Positions 35,559 through 44,618 are shown, numbered from the stretch's first letter. The stretch: DNA of 64,000 bases from Corynebacterium silvaticum (GCF_004382825.2 NZ_SDQO02000004.1:277060-341059); one strand, 5' to 3'. The notes: a model not told the origin generated them from the letters alone. A program made the numbers and translations.

Positions 35559-36467
35559 ATGCCCAACTTTGATACTCCGATGTCCCGGCGTGGATTCCTC
35601 AAGGCATCTGCTGCCTTTGTCGGTGGCGCTGCCACACTGGCAGCGACTCCTGCCGCATCTGCCGCACCCGGACCGATCCTGGGAACCGTCATCGACTTTG
35701 CCGCCGGAGTTCCCCGCGCACACGATGTCAAAGCAGCAGGACATATTGGCGCCGTCCGATATGTTTCCCAACGTCGCCCTGGCACCGAAAACTGGATGCT
35801 TGGCAAACCAGTCACACTCGCAGAGACCACAGCCAATGCTGCTCTAGGACTCGCCACTGCATCTGTTTACCAGTTTGGCAAGGATGCTACTGCGGATTGG
35901 AAGCAGGGCGCCGCCGGTGCAGTAGTCCACGCACCACAAGCCATCGCCCTTCACGTCGGCGCAGGTGGCCCTAAAGGACGTCCGATCTATGTGGCGATTG
36001 ATGACAACCCAACGCGCGCCCAATATGACCACCAGATCCGACCATATTTGCAGACTTTTGGCTCGGCACTCAGTGCCGCTGGCTATAGCCTCGGCATCTA
36101 CGGCAACTACAACGTGATCGACTGGGCTATTGCTGATCGTCTTGGCTCTTTCTTCTGGCAACATGATTGGGGCTCCAACGGCCGCATCCATCCACGCACC
36201 ACGATCCACCAGAAAGCTGGATACGCAAGCAAAATCTCCGGCATCGGCGTGGACATCAACAATGTGTACGCCTCGGATTGGGGTCAGTGGCTCCCCGGCA
36301 CCGCCCCGGCAGCACCGCCTTTTCTTCCAGGCAACCCCGCTCCCGTAATTCCGGGTCTCCCCGATCTCCAGCAGCTCTCTTCTCAGCTTCCTATCAATAT
36401 TCCTGCACCGCAGCAGGCGCAGATTAACGCTGCACTTGAGGTGCTCAAGATGATTAGCCCGCGCTAG
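35559..36467 (+). CDS. Tat-exported DUF1906 glycoside-hydrolase-like protein
   Basis: Secreted protein of the DUF1906 (Rv2525c-like) family, a TIM-barrel resembling glycoside hydrolases, thought to act at the actinobacterial cell envelope. Residues 1-40 are a clear twin-arginine signal: SRRGFLK, a hydrophobic core, then Ala-Ser-Ala-Ala. The mature domain begins GTVIDFAAGVP and contains VRYVSQRRPGTENW, PIYVAIDD with its acidic residue, and YSLGIYGNYNVI, the family's barrel strands. The C-terminal 55 residues are Pro-rich and then amphipathic. Length is 302 residues. Catalytic activity is unproven for the family. Confidence 0.85.
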   Translation: MPNFDTPMSRRGFLKASAAFVGGAATLAATPAASAAPGPILGTVIDFAAGVPRAHDVKAAGHIGAVRYVSQRRPGTENWMLGKPVTLAETTANAALGLATASVYQFGKDATADWKQGAAGAVVHAPQAIALHVGAGGPKGRPIYVAIDDNPTRAQYDHQIRPYLQTFGSALSAAGYSLGIYGNYNVIDWAIADRLGSFFWQHDWGSNGRIHPRTTIHQKAGYASKISGIGVDINNVYASDWGQWLPGTAPAAPPFLPGNPAPVIPGLPDLQQLSSQLPINIPAPQQAQINAALEVLKMISPR

Positions 36468-36477
36468 GACCAACATC

Positions 36478-36515
36478 AAGCGGCGGCCTTAACACAAGGT
36501 CGCCGCTTAGTTATT
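36478..36515 (+). terminator. Terminator between DUF1906 gene and the convergent serine-hydrolase gene
   Basis: Thirteen-base stem 36478-36490 / 36496-36508 (one wobble pair), five-base loop, then AGTTATTT. It overlaps the end of the minus-strand gene. Confidence 0.8.
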
Positions 36516-37329
36516 TCCGCAAGATCTGATGCTGAACCAGATCGGTCAAGTCTTTTTGTGTTCCCACCACAGCTGCAGCCACGACAAAATCGGCTCCGAA
36601 AGATACCGACGAGTGCATATCTCTGTCATTTGACCAGCCGAGTTTGGTTCCTTCCACCCCAGGTAGCGTGTACGTACCAAAATCCTGCACAGTGCCGTCG
36701 CTTGCTTTGCTTGCAACCGACCGCATCGCGGAGAGAACTTTAGACTCGGGATTCTCCCGCAACAGCTGCACAATAAAATGAACCACGTCATACGTTGACG
36801 TATATGAATAACCCCAGCGACCAACAGTTTTTGTAGCCTCTAAGCTGTATTTCCTAGCTGTTGCGTCTATGCAATCTGGATAGGCGTCGAAAAGCGCGTC
36901 TGCTATATCGTCGTCCGTTTTTTGGATCATCCGAACAGCTTTTATTTGTTCTTTGCGAGTTCCATGCTCAAAAACATAGTCGGCGATATACAGCTTGCTC
37001 AGGCTTAGCGCCGGCCGTGCAGTTCGTTCTGCCGCAGTTCCACGGTGCTCTCCTGTGCGCACATTTACATATGTAACTTGGTCGCGCAGCCAATCCACAC
37101 CAGACGATTGCAATGGCTCCGCGGTATCAAACACGAGTGGTGCGCTGGGAATATCTGCGGCCGAGGCCTTGGGCTGACCGAGAGTAGCCAGGGCAGAATC
37201 ACCAGAAGGTCCCTCCCCCGAGACAAAGGGAAGGGACACAAGAGCGGCCGCGGAAACAATCAGTGGTACACACTTCCACCGCGGTAGATACGGCGCGCAA
37301 TATTCTGTCGCACCCGAACCACTATCCAT
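36511..37329 (-). CDS. Secreted beta-lactamase-like serine hydrolase
   Basis: Exported protein resembling the penicillin-binding/beta-lactamase superfamily. From ATG 37329 it has 272 residues. A membrane/signal segment (CVPLIVSAAALVSLPFVSG) lies near residues 20-40. The mature part contains Ser-Leu-Ser-Lys in RPALSLSKLYIADYV, matching the catalytic S-x-x-K motif. KTDDDIAD lies at the place of the second motif and GTKLGW at that of the K-T/S-G motif. These match the three expected positions but the second and third are degenerate, so substrate and activity are uncertain. It could act on peptidoglycan peptides. It is a single gene, converging on the DUF1906 gene. Confidence 0.65.
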   Translation of the reverse strand: MDSGSGATEYCAPYLPRWKCVPLIVSAAALVSLPFVSGEGPSGDSALATLGQPKASAADIPSAPLVFDTAEPLQSSGVDWLRDQVTYVNVRTGEHRGTAAERTARPALSLSKLYIADYVFEHGTRKEQIKAVRMIQKTDDDIADALFDAYPDCIDATARKYSLEATKTVGRWGYSYTSTYDVVHFIVQLLRENPESKVLSAMRSVASKASDGTVQDFGTYTLPGVEGTKLGWSNDRDMHSSVSFGADFVVAAAVVGTQKDLTDLVQHQILRK

Positions 37330-37476
37330 GCGGACAATAATAGTGTCCGACGCTGATCGCTCAACGCCGGACACCACCAGATACCCCGAACACCGCGGCA
37401 AGCTCCGGTGATGACTCACCGCGGAGGTCTGTGAACGGAAATCCGTTAGGTTACGGGGATGCGACTAGGTTCGGGA

Positions 37477-39120
37477 CTAGTGATCCACTGGAGCTTCGAC
37501 ACCAACACCGGTGAGGGAACGAACTTCCATCTCAGCCTGCAGGTCATCAAAGTTATCGGGTTTGCCCACCAAGGTTCCGATGTAACCAGCTAGGAAGGCC
37601 AGCGGGATAGAGACGATGCCGGGGCTGGTCAGCGGGAACCAAGCGAAGTCTGCGCCCGGGATCATCGATGTAGGCGACCCCGATACTGCTGGGGAGAAGA
37701 TAATCAGCAACAGTGCCGCACCGAGTCCGGTGTAGATCGAGGCAATGGCACCCGTGGTGTTGAACTTCTTCCAGTACAGCGAGTACAAAATCGTCGGGAG
37801 GTTTGCAGAAGCTGCGATAGCAAAGGCAAGGGAGACCAGGAAGGCCACGTTTTGCTGCATCGCCAGGATGCCCAGGGCGATAGCCGCGACACCGATCACG
37901 ATAACGGTGATACGAGAGACGCGCACCTGCTCTTCCTCGGTGGATTGTCCGTCGCGAAGCACTGCGTCGTAGATATCGTGAGCCACTGATGCAGAAGCAG
38001 TAATGGCAAGGCCAGCCACCACGGCGAGAACCGTAGCAAAGGCAACTGCAGAGATCAGAGCCATGAAGACAGGGCCGGTAAGTTCCAGAGCAAGGAGTGG
38101 GGCTGCGGCGTTAGCAGTACCCGGCGCGGCCATGATGCGGTCCGGGCCAACGAGAGCGGCTGCACCGAACCCGAGGACCAGGGTCATCAGGTAGAAAGCA
38201 CCGATCAACACGATTGCCCAGGTGACGGAGCGACGTGCTTCCGTTGCGGTTGGCACCGTGTAAAAACGCATCAACACGTGTGGCAGACCTGCTGTACCCA
38301 AAACCAACGCAATACCGAGCGAGAGAAAATCAAGCTTGGACGTTGCAGTCGCGCCATACTTCAGGCCTGGCTCCAAAATCTGGGAGGCGTCGTAGCCCTT
38401 CTTGGCCAGGTAATCGGAAGCCGCATGCGTGGAAACAGCCTGATCGAAGAGGTTGGAGAGCCCACCCTTGACCATCACAAAGACCAGAATCGTCATGATG
38501 GTCACGCCACCAACGAGGAGCACAGCCTTGATCATCTGGACGTAGGTTGTGCCTTTCATGCCACCGATCAAGACGTAGACGATCATGATGACGCCCACGA
38601 CAGCGACGACGATCGACTGGGCTGCTTTGCTGTGCAAGTCGAGAAGCACGGAGACCAGCGCACCGGCGCCCGCCATCTGAGCGATCAGGTAGAACAGCGA
38701 CACAAACAACGTGCCAAAGGCCGCAGCCACACGGACTGGCTTCTGCTTGAGGCGGAAGGAAAGAACATCGGCCATAGTGAAGCGGCCAACGTTACGTAGT
38801 GGCTCTGCAACGAGGAGCAAAGCGACGAGCCATGCGACGAAGAAGCCAATGGAATAGAGGAATCCGTCATAACCACTGAGGGCAATGGCTCCAACGATGC
38901 CTAGGAAGGAGGCAGCAGAAAGGTAATCGCCTGCGATAGCCAAGCCGTTCTGTTTTCCGGAGAAGGATCCGCCACCGGTATAGAAGTCAGAGGCTTCTTT
39001 GGTGGATTTACCTGCACGCAGCACGACGGCCATCGTGATCACGATGAAAGCGACGAAGACGATAATGTTAAGGACTGGGTTTCCTGCAGACGATTCCGCT
39101 GCAACATAAGAGGTGGTCAT
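37477..39120 (-). CDS. mctC: Monocarboxylate (acetate/propionate/pyruvate) symporter MctC
   Basis: Sodium:solute symporter family carrier for short-chain monocarboxylates. The 547-residue protein has 13 predicted membrane helices with the family's DFYTGGGSFSGKQNGLAIAGDYLSAASFLG segment near residues 40-70, and RVAAAFGTLFVSLFYLIAQ. The order mctB-mctC, with a 2-base gap to the small DUF485 partner, matches the C. glutamicum acetate-uptake operon, which is the basis for the name. There the operon is activated by RamA; a RamB-like site and a palindrome in the upstream region here fit carbon-source control. Confidence 0.9.
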   Translation of the reverse strand: MTTSYVAAESSAGNPVLNIIVFVAFIVITMAVVLRAGKSTKEASDFYTGGGSFSGKQNGLAIAGDYLSAASFLGIVGAIALSGYDGFLYSIGFFVAWLVALLLVAEPLRNVGRFTMADVLSFRLKQKPVRVAAAFGTLFVSLFYLIAQMAGAGALVSVLLDLHSKAAQSIVVAVVGVIMIVYVLIGGMKGTTYVQMIKAVLLVGGVTIMTILVFVMVKGGLSNLFDQAVSTHAASDYLAKKGYDASQILEPGLKYGATATSKLDFLSLGIALVLGTAGLPHVLMRFYTVPTATEARRSVTWAIVLIGAFYLMTLVLGFGAAALVGPDRIMAAPGTANAAAPLLALELTGPVFMALISAVAFATVLAVVAGLAITASASVAHDIYDAVLRDGQSTEEEQVRVSRITVIVIGVAAIALGILAMQQNVAFLVSLAFAIAASANLPTILYSLYWKKFNTTGAIASIYTGLGAALLLIIFSPAVSGSPTSMIPGADFAWFPLTSPGIVSIPLAFLAGYIGTLVGKPDNFDDLQAEMEVRSLTGVGVEAPVDH

Positions 39121-39122
39121 GT

Positions 39123-39464
39123 TTAGCCCTCCATTTCTTCACGAATCGCACGTGCACGCGGCTCGATGTTCTTGTTTGCGTACTTGATGTAGATCCACGT
39201 GATCACAAAGGTGGTCACAAACTGTGTCATTCCTAGGATCACGCCTAAGTTGATCGAGCCAACCACTTTCGTCCCCATAAAATCTGGAGCATAGGTCGCT
39301 GCGATAACGAATACGAGGTACCAGACGAAGAACGCGATGCTCATCGGGAAGGTGAAGGAACGATATGTTCGCTTCAGCTCCTTGAACTGGGGGCTCACTT
39401 GCATGGCACGAAACTCTGCAGCAGTTGGCTGCCGCACGCCATGCGCCTCAGTTGGTGCACTCAT
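39123..39464 (-). CDS. mctB: DUF485 membrane protein MctB
   Basis: Small partner of the MctC symporter with two membrane helices (FPMSIAFFVWYLVFVIAATYA and LGVILGMTQFVTTFVITWIYI) and a basic C-terminal tail. At 113 residues it is the family length. A strong ribosome site (AAAGGAG) precedes ATG 39464. It is translated ahead of mctC with a 2-base gap. Its precise job is unknown; in C. glutamicum it is cotranscribed with mctC. Confidence 0.88.
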   Translation of the reverse strand: MSAPTEAHGVRQPTAAEFRAMQVSPQFKELKRTYRSFTFPMSIAFFVWYLVFVIAATYAPDFMGTKVVGSINLGVILGMTQFVTTFVITWIYIKYANKNIEPRARAIREEMEG

Positions 39465-39546
39465 CTCGAATGCTCCTTTCCTCTGAAGTGTTCGGGGGTT
39501 TCAGACGTTGAGAGTCCAACCCGTGAGATCCGGGTCACAAACTCAA

Positions 39547-39563
39547 TGGGTAAAAGTTACCCA
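39547..39563. promoter_or_regulatory. Perfect palindrome upstream of mctB
   Basis: TGGGTAA-AAG-TTACCCA: seven-base arms with a three-base centre, 83 bases upstream of the mctB start. It has operator-like symmetry; the binding protein is unknown. Confidence 0.45.
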
Positions 39564-39693
39564 AGTCACAAGATATTTGGATAGTAAATTTTCTAAACCT
39601 CCCTACCCCTAGCGTCCCAGCCACCCCCTCAAGCACCCTTTTACTGCACCAACACGGACGCAAGCCCACCCCCACATTTGCCACAATCAGTCT

Positions 39694-39703
39694 TTTGCAA
39701 ATT
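39694..39703 (-). promoter_or_regulatory. RamB-box-like site upstream of mctBC
   Basis: The minus strand reads AATTTGCAAA, matching the RamB consensus core from acetate-metabolism promoters of C. glutamicum. It lies 230 bases upstream of mctB, further than usual, so the role is tentative. Confidence 0.35.
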
Positions 39704-39820
39704 TTGTTAATCCCGTATCCGCAAGTTTTCGCGGCTTTAACTTCTACCATTTGCCTTATAAAGCCCCACCCCGCTGGGCCTCACTGAGCGCCACCGATCC
39801 CCACCGCCGCATCTTGACCA

Positions 39821-39855
39821 ACAGAAAAGGCGGGCCCCATATAAGGACCCACCTT
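39821..39855 (-). terminator. Terminator of the enoyl-CoA hydratase gene
   Basis: On the minus strand an 11-pair stem (39827-39837 / 39845-39855, two G-U pairs) is followed by TTTTCTG, 30 bases after the stop codon. Confidence 0.75.
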
Positions 39856-39885
39856 TATGCACAGCAGCCAGTAACAACCGCAGGA

Positions 39886-40710
39886 TTATCGCCCCTTAAA
39901 CTGCGGCACCCGTTTTTCCGCCCGCGCTTGCCGGGCCTCCCTCATGTCCTCGCTAAACCAGCACTGAGAAAATAACACTTGCGATTGCTCATCCAACGCA
40001 TAGTCGGTCTCACCGTAATTAAGCGCCCCCTTGAGCTGACGCACGGCAAGAGGCGCCAGACCAGCTACCTCATGAGCAAAAGCAACCGCTGCGGCATGGT
40101 CACCTCGGGATAGAGCGAATCCACTAGCCAAGGCAGCATCAGAGGTCAACGTTGCACCAGCAAGCAACAGGTTCCTAGCAAAGGCACCACCACAGAGCTT
40201 TTGTGCACGCCCTATCGTCCACCCATCAAGCGCAAAGCCCAAAGAGGCAGCAGGAACTTTAAACCATGCCGACTCCCCAACAACGCGGAGGCCGCATGCC
40301 AGCGCAAGCTGCATTCCGGCACCCACCGCAGGGCCCTGCACATTAGCTATTACCAGCACCTTTGCCTGAATAATCGAGTGCAACATGGCAAAGAGTGCAT
40401 CATGAAAATCGGAACCATACACCGCTCCATCCGGGCCTTGCTCTCCCGCAGAACCAAGGTCTGCGCCTGCGCAAAATGCCCGCCCCACTCCGCTCACGAC
40501 GACCGCGCGCACCGATGCATTATCGACGGCCGCAGCCGAAGCCTCAGAAACCGCATGCGCAATCGCTAAGCACATATCACGAGAAAGAGCGTTCCGACGC
40601 TCATCTCTATCTATAACTATGTGACGTACAAAGCCATCAGACGACACCTTGACAGTTTCTATCCCGCCCAGAGCATGCAAGGCCTCATCCTCCCGATCAT
40701 GTTCAAGCAA
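39886..40710 (-). CDS. Enoyl-CoA hydratase/isomerase family protein
   Basis: Crotonase-fold enzyme, probably hydrating or isomerising an acyl-CoA. The 274-residue protein has the oxyanion-hole motifs GVGRAFCAGADLGS (near residue 80) and ANVQGPAVGAGMQLALACGLR (near 125). The stretch DRDERRNALSRDM is the usual CoA-binding start. The glutamate catalytic pair is not obvious, so hydratase activity is not certain. The start is a TTG at 40710, supported by AGGAGGAGA upstream. It ends in its own terminator. The substrate is unknown. Confidence 0.82.
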   Translation of the reverse strand: MLEHDREDEALHALGGIETVKVSSDGFVRHIVIDRDERRNALSRDMCLAIAHAVSEASAAAVDNASVRAVVVSGVGRAFCAGADLGSAGEQGPDGAVYGSDFHDALFAMLHSIIQAKVLVIANVQGPAVGAGMQLALACGLRVVGESAWFKVPAASLGFALDGWTIGRAQKLCGGAFARNLLLAGATLTSDAALASGFALSRGDHAAAVAFAHEVAGLAPLAVRQLKGALNYGETDYALDEQSQVLFSQCWFSEDMREARQARAEKRVPQFKGR

Positions 40711-40809
40711 TCCTATCTTCTCCTCCTACACGGGGTCCTTTTCACTCTTCACAGCACAGTCACTCCGCATTAGAGTGGGCCCTTGTACATCTGGCGGGCG
40801 TCGAAAAGC

Positions 40810-41676
40810 TTAATCTTCCAGGCCTGGCCATTCGCGCGGATCAGGGAATGCTCTTCCACCGGTCGCGTCGAGTGCGGTGATTGCCTTCAGCTCTTCTTCA
40901 CTAAGTTCAAAATCAAAAATATTGATATTTTCGCGCTGTCTATCAGGGTGAGCGGACTTGGGAACGACCGAACATCCCAGTTGCACAACCCACCGCAATA
41001 TAATCTGAGCAGGCGATTTTCCGTATTTCTTTGCGATTGCGGCAACGATCGGCTCGTTCAACGACTCTCCGTGTCCCAACGGCGACCACGCTTCCGTAAT
41101 CACCCCAAGTTTACGATGAACCTCCCGTTGATCAGGTTGAGAAAATCCCGGATGCAACTCAACTTGGTTCACCGCAGGGGCAATACCCGTCGCACGAGTT
41201 ATCTCTTCGAGCACGTCAGGGTAGAAATTAGCCACAGCCACTGACTGCAATTGACCCAAGCCCTGTAGCTTTGCCACGGCTTCAAATGTCTCTACATACA
41301 GCCCCTTCTGCGGGCACGGCCAATGCACCATATAGCAATCGACATAGTCGAGGCCGAGTCGGGTAAGAGAATCCTGGAACGCACGCTGAACTTTATCCGC
41401 GCCATGCATGTCATTCCACGCCTTCGTAGTGATAAAGAGCTCATCCCGGGTCACATCACCAGCAGCAATTGCGTCTTGAATAGCCCGGCCCACCTCCTGC
41501 TCATTTTTATACAGCGCGGCGGTGTCTATATGGCGATATCCAAGATTAATTGCGCTGCGTACTGCGGTAACGGCATCTTCACCGCGTAATTCCCACGTCC
41601 CAAGGCCAATAATGGGCATCTCGGTGGCGTCATTGAGCGTCACGGTAGGAACGGATTGTGCATCAATCATCATCAT
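40810..41676 (-). CDS. Aldo/keto reductase (2,5-diketogluconate reductase-like)
   Basis: NADPH-dependent carbonyl reductase of the AKR superfamily. The 288-residue protein begins the barrel with MPIIGLGTWELRGEDAV. It carries the catalytic tetrad: Asp in RHIDTAALY with the Tyr, Lys in ITTKAWN, and His in CYMVHWPCP. The C-terminal KSPAQIILRWVVQLGCSVVPKSAHPDRQREN binds NADPH. There are three consecutive ATGs at the start, so the exact first Met is open. The best-known relatives reduce diketogluconate or methylglyoxal; the physiological substrate is not known. It is a single gene. Confidence 0.88.
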   Translation of the reverse strand: MMMIDAQSVPTVTLNDATEMPIIGLGTWELRGEDAVTAVRSAINLGYRHIDTAALYKNEQEVGRAIQDAIAAGDVTRDELFITTKAWNDMHGADKVQRAFQDSLTRLGLDYVDCYMVHWPCPQKGLYVETFEAVAKLQGLGQLQSVAVANFYPDVLEEITRATGIAPAVNQVELHPGFSQPDQREVHRKLGVITEAWSPLGHGESLNEPIVAAIAKKYGKSPAQIILRWVVQLGCSVVPKSAHPDRQRENINIFDFELSEEELKAITALDATGGRAFPDPREWPGLED

Positions 41677-42197
41677 TCACCTCTCAGGAGTCACGCAGGC
41701 TCAAACGTTGAAGACGTTAATCAGCGGCGTTCTTGAGGATCGCCCGTTTAGCGTCGCACTACTACCTTGGAGCCGATCTTAGAGAAAACCAAGAAGCTTC
41801 GCTTGGCATTCATCCGTTCTTTGTACATTCTTTCCCCATCTGCCAGCAGCCCCTCCCCGATCTCCTCGTCTCCCACATCCACCGGCAATAGAAAGCTACA
41901 GAAGATACGGACACTGCGAGCCAATCGACGTCAACCCTCTTATCACTCCACTTATTAGCCGGAGAGAATCGAGCGATAGTCAAGCACTATGTCTCAATCG
42001 ATCCCCTCCGTTTCAATGCTTTTGCCTATATTTTTGACATTCATCTCAGCAGTCAAAAAACTTTCTTGACAACAAACGGCCAGTTCAGGGCCATATATTT
42101 CCAACACAGGAACATTAAAACAAGGGCAATATATATACAATTCTCAGTTTTCGCTACAATGTACCCAACAGCTATCGCGCACGCGCATACTGTCTCG
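41677..42197. other. Gene-free stretch upstream of sodC
   Basis: No credible frame. AT-rich from about 41990 on. TTGACA at 42066-42071 is a good -35 element but its spacing to TATATT (42094-42099) is 22 bases, too long. A TACAAT at about 42156-42161 is another possible -10. I cannot fix the promoter. Confidence 0.4.
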
Positions 42198-42217
42198 CTA
42201 ACCACAATCGTGGTTAG
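42198..42217. promoter_or_regulatory. Perfect inverted repeat in the sodC leader
   Basis: CTAACCAC-AATC-GTGGTTAG, eight-base arms with a four-base centre, 35 bases before the sodC ATG. It could be an operator or a small leader hairpin. The half-sites are in the opposite order to a DtxR box. Confidence 0.5.
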
Positions 42218-42251
42218 GGCTTTAACAGGTAATTTCCACGAAAGGAAAAAC

Positions 42252-42872
42252 ATGTCTCGCACATTGACACTCCGCGCTGCAGTAGCACTGGTCGGAGTTT
42301 CAAGCATTGCAGTCCTCAGCGCTTGTTCGAACTCAACAACAACAAAGGACTCCGCAGACAAAGCCATGACCTCCGCGGCTTCCACCGCAACCAACTCACA
42401 CGCTTTTGCCACCGCCGAGCTAAAGAACCAATCCGGCGAAGGCGTGGGCACGGTTGAGTTCACTAAAACCGCTGCGGGTACCAAAATCACAGTGGCAGCA
42501 AAGGGACTGACCCCTGGTTTCCACGGCTTCCATGTCCATGACAAGGGCGTCTGCGAGGGCAACTTTAAGTCTGCCGGCGGACACCTTCATGGCAAGAATC
42601 AGCCACACGGTGATGGCTACCACCCACACGCAGGCGATCTTCCTTCCGTGCTCGTTAACGCAGATGGCACAGGACACCTTGAGGTGGTCACCGATGCTGT
42701 TGATGAAGAGCTACTTTTTGGCGCAGATGGGACGTCCCTGATTGTTCATGAAGGACGCGACAACTATGCCAACATCCCAGAGCGTTACGCACCTAACGGC
42801 CCAGATGAGGAGACCCTCAAAACTGGCGATGCCGGCGCCCGTGTCGCCTGTGGTGTCATCACCAAGAAGTAA
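42252..42872 (+). CDS. sodC: Cu/Zn superoxide dismutase lipoprotein
   Basis: Extracytoplasmic enzyme dismutating superoxide, anchored in the membrane by a lipid. The ATG at 42252 follows GAAAGGA and starts a lipoprotein signal with lipobox Leu-Ser-Ala-Cys near residue 23. A Ser/Thr-rich spacer follows, then the SodC domain. Metal ligands are visible in GFHGFHVHDKGVCEG, in the His-rich GGHLHGKNQPHGDGYHPHAGDLPSV, and in the C-terminal Arg-Val-Ala-Cys-Gly-Val. The disulfide cysteines are present. At 206 residues it resembles SodC of mycobacteria. It probably protects against the phagocyte oxidative burst. Confidence 0.93.
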   Translation: MSRTLTLRAAVALVGVSSIAVLSACSNSTTTKDSADKAMTSAASTATNSHAFATAELKNQSGEGVGTVEFTKTAAGTKITVAAKGLTPGFHGFHVHDKGVCEGNFKSAGGHLHGKNQPHGDGYHPHAGDLPSVLVNADGTGHLEVVTDAVDEELLFGADGTSLIVHEGRDNYANIPERYAPNGPDEETLKTGDAGARVACGVITKK

Positions 42873-42916
42873 AGCTCCTAAGGCTTTCTGATCTCGCAGC
42901 CCAATCCCAACAGCAG

Positions 42917-42964
42917 GCCCGTGCACAGGACTTCCCCGTTCTCATATGTGCACGGGCTTTCGCT
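42917..42964 (+). terminator. Terminator of sodC
   Basis: Perfect ten-base stem 42917-42926 / 42948-42957, 21-base loop, then TTTCGCTT. Confidence 0.65.
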
Positions 42965-43058
42965 TATTCAGACTGGCCTATTGATTCGCCGATACCCCCG
43001 ACAGCATTGCGCCCGCGTTCCCGCATCTTTTCTTGCTTAAAACCGTTATCGTGGTCAC

Positions 43059-44564
43059 ATGACGCGCACATCTGCACACGATTTGATTACTGATGTTCTA
43101 GACCACGGCTCTTTTTATTCATGGGATACACCCCCACGCTATGGAGAAATTTCCGAAAGTTATCAAAGTACTCTGGCTAATGCACGAGAAAAATCTGGCG
43201 TAGATGAATCTGTTATCACCGGGGAGGGCACTGTCTGTGGGTATCGCGTAGCCATTATTCTCAGCGAATTTTCTTTTCTCGGTGGTTCTATCGGTGCAGC
43301 CACAGCCCACAGGATCATCAATGCCATCCATCGCGCTACGGCTGAGTGCCTTCCCCTGCTTATTTCTCCTTCTTCCGGCGGCACTCGCATGCAAGAAGGG
43401 ACTCCTGCATTCGCGCTTATGGTGTCCATCACCACGGCGGTCTATCGACACAAAGACGCGCACCTGCCATTTTTGGTGTATCTGCGCAACCCCACTACCG
43501 GCGGAGTAATGGCTTCCTGAGGATCCGCAGGGCACTTTACTTTTGCCGAGCCAGAGGCACTCCTAGGTTTTCTCGGCCCCCGGGTAGTAGAACTCACCAC
43601 AGGTACCCCGATTCCCCAAGGGGTCCAGTCTGGTGAAAACCTTGCGGCCAAAGGCGTCATAGACGGAGTAGTGTCTCCCCAACAGCTACGAGCAGCACTG
43701 AACAAGATTGTCAACGTATTGCTCATTCCTTCCACCACGAGCAGCCATACGCAGCTCCCAACTCCTGAACAAAGCTCCGTCCCCAGTGCATGGGAAGCTA
43801 TCACGGCTACGCGCAGAAGCGATCGTCCGGGAATCCAATCCTTGTTATCTGCGATAGGCGAAGCCAACTACATTGAGCTCTCAGGAAGCGGCGATGGAAG
43901 GATATCGCCATCTGTGATCGTTGCCCTGGCCCGGATTGAAGGCCGCACGGTAGTCGTCGTTGGACAAGATAGACACGCACAACCCCCCTTTGCAGATTCC
44001 CAGCTAGGAACAGAGGCGTTACGATGCGCCCGGCGCGGTATTCAGCTAGCCCACGACCTGCAGTTACCGCTACTTTCAGTCATTGATACTCCCGGCGCTG
44101 AGCTAAGCGCACATGCCGAGGAAACCGGGATGGCCGGCTCAATCGCCCGTACGCTGGGAGAGCTCGTCTCCGTTGATGTTCCCACGGTCTCCGTTATTTT
44201 GGGCCAGGGCTGCGGCGGGGGCGCATTGGCGCTGCTTCCCGCGGATAAAGTTTTGGCCGCCACTCATGCTTGGCTAAGCCCACTGCCGCCCGAGGGTGCG
44301 TCCGCCATCATTTATCGCGATGTTGACCACGCCCCAGCCATGATGGAAGAACAGGGAGTGTCTGCCTTCGCGTTAACGTCGGCAGGCATTGTCGACGCAA
44401 TCATCCCCGAGCTACCCGATGCTGCAGAAGAACCCCAGCTATTCGCCGAACGGGTGCTCCATAGTGTCTCCGCAGCATTCACAGAGCTGCAGCTCGCTCC
44501 CCAGCGAGTAGGAAGAGAGCAGCGCTTACGCCACTATGAAAAGCTTGCCGACGCCCTCAGCTAA
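43059..44564 (+). pseudogene. accDA: Fused acetyl-CoA carboxylase carboxyltransferase (AccD-AccA type), interrupted by in-frame TGA
   Basis: Carboxyltransferase transferring CO2 from biotin carrier to an acyl-CoA. The frame is continuous over 501 codons except for TGA at 43518-43520 (codon 154). The context is GGVMAS-stop-GSAGHFTFAEPEA, where Trp (TGG) would fit. The first half has the AccD-like GGSIGAATAHRIINAIHRA and SSGGTRMQEGTPAF. The second half has AccA-like VIDTPGAELSAHAEETGMA and GQGCGGGALALLPADKVLA. The position beside fkpA-gltA matches a fused carboxyltransferase in C. glutamicum, the basis of the symbol. It may be a true nonsense mutation or a G-to-A base error; no other defect is visible. 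Confidence 0.82.
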
Positions 44565-44576
44565 CGGCCACGACAA

Positions 44577-44618
44577 TCAAGAACCGCGCTGTTTTGTTTA
44601 AAACAGCGCGGTTCTTGA
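44577..44618. terminator. Bidirectional terminator between accDA and fkpA
   Basis: Perfect 19-base stem 44577-44595 / 44600-44618 with a GTTT loop, between convergent genes. Confidence 0.88.

Larger units (their letters stand above)
39465..39820. other. Control region of mctBC
   Basis: Gene-free. It holds the palindrome at 39547-39563 and a RamB-like site at 39694-39703, described separately. Otherwise C-rich tracts (around 39600-39630) and no credible frame. Confidence 0.5.
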
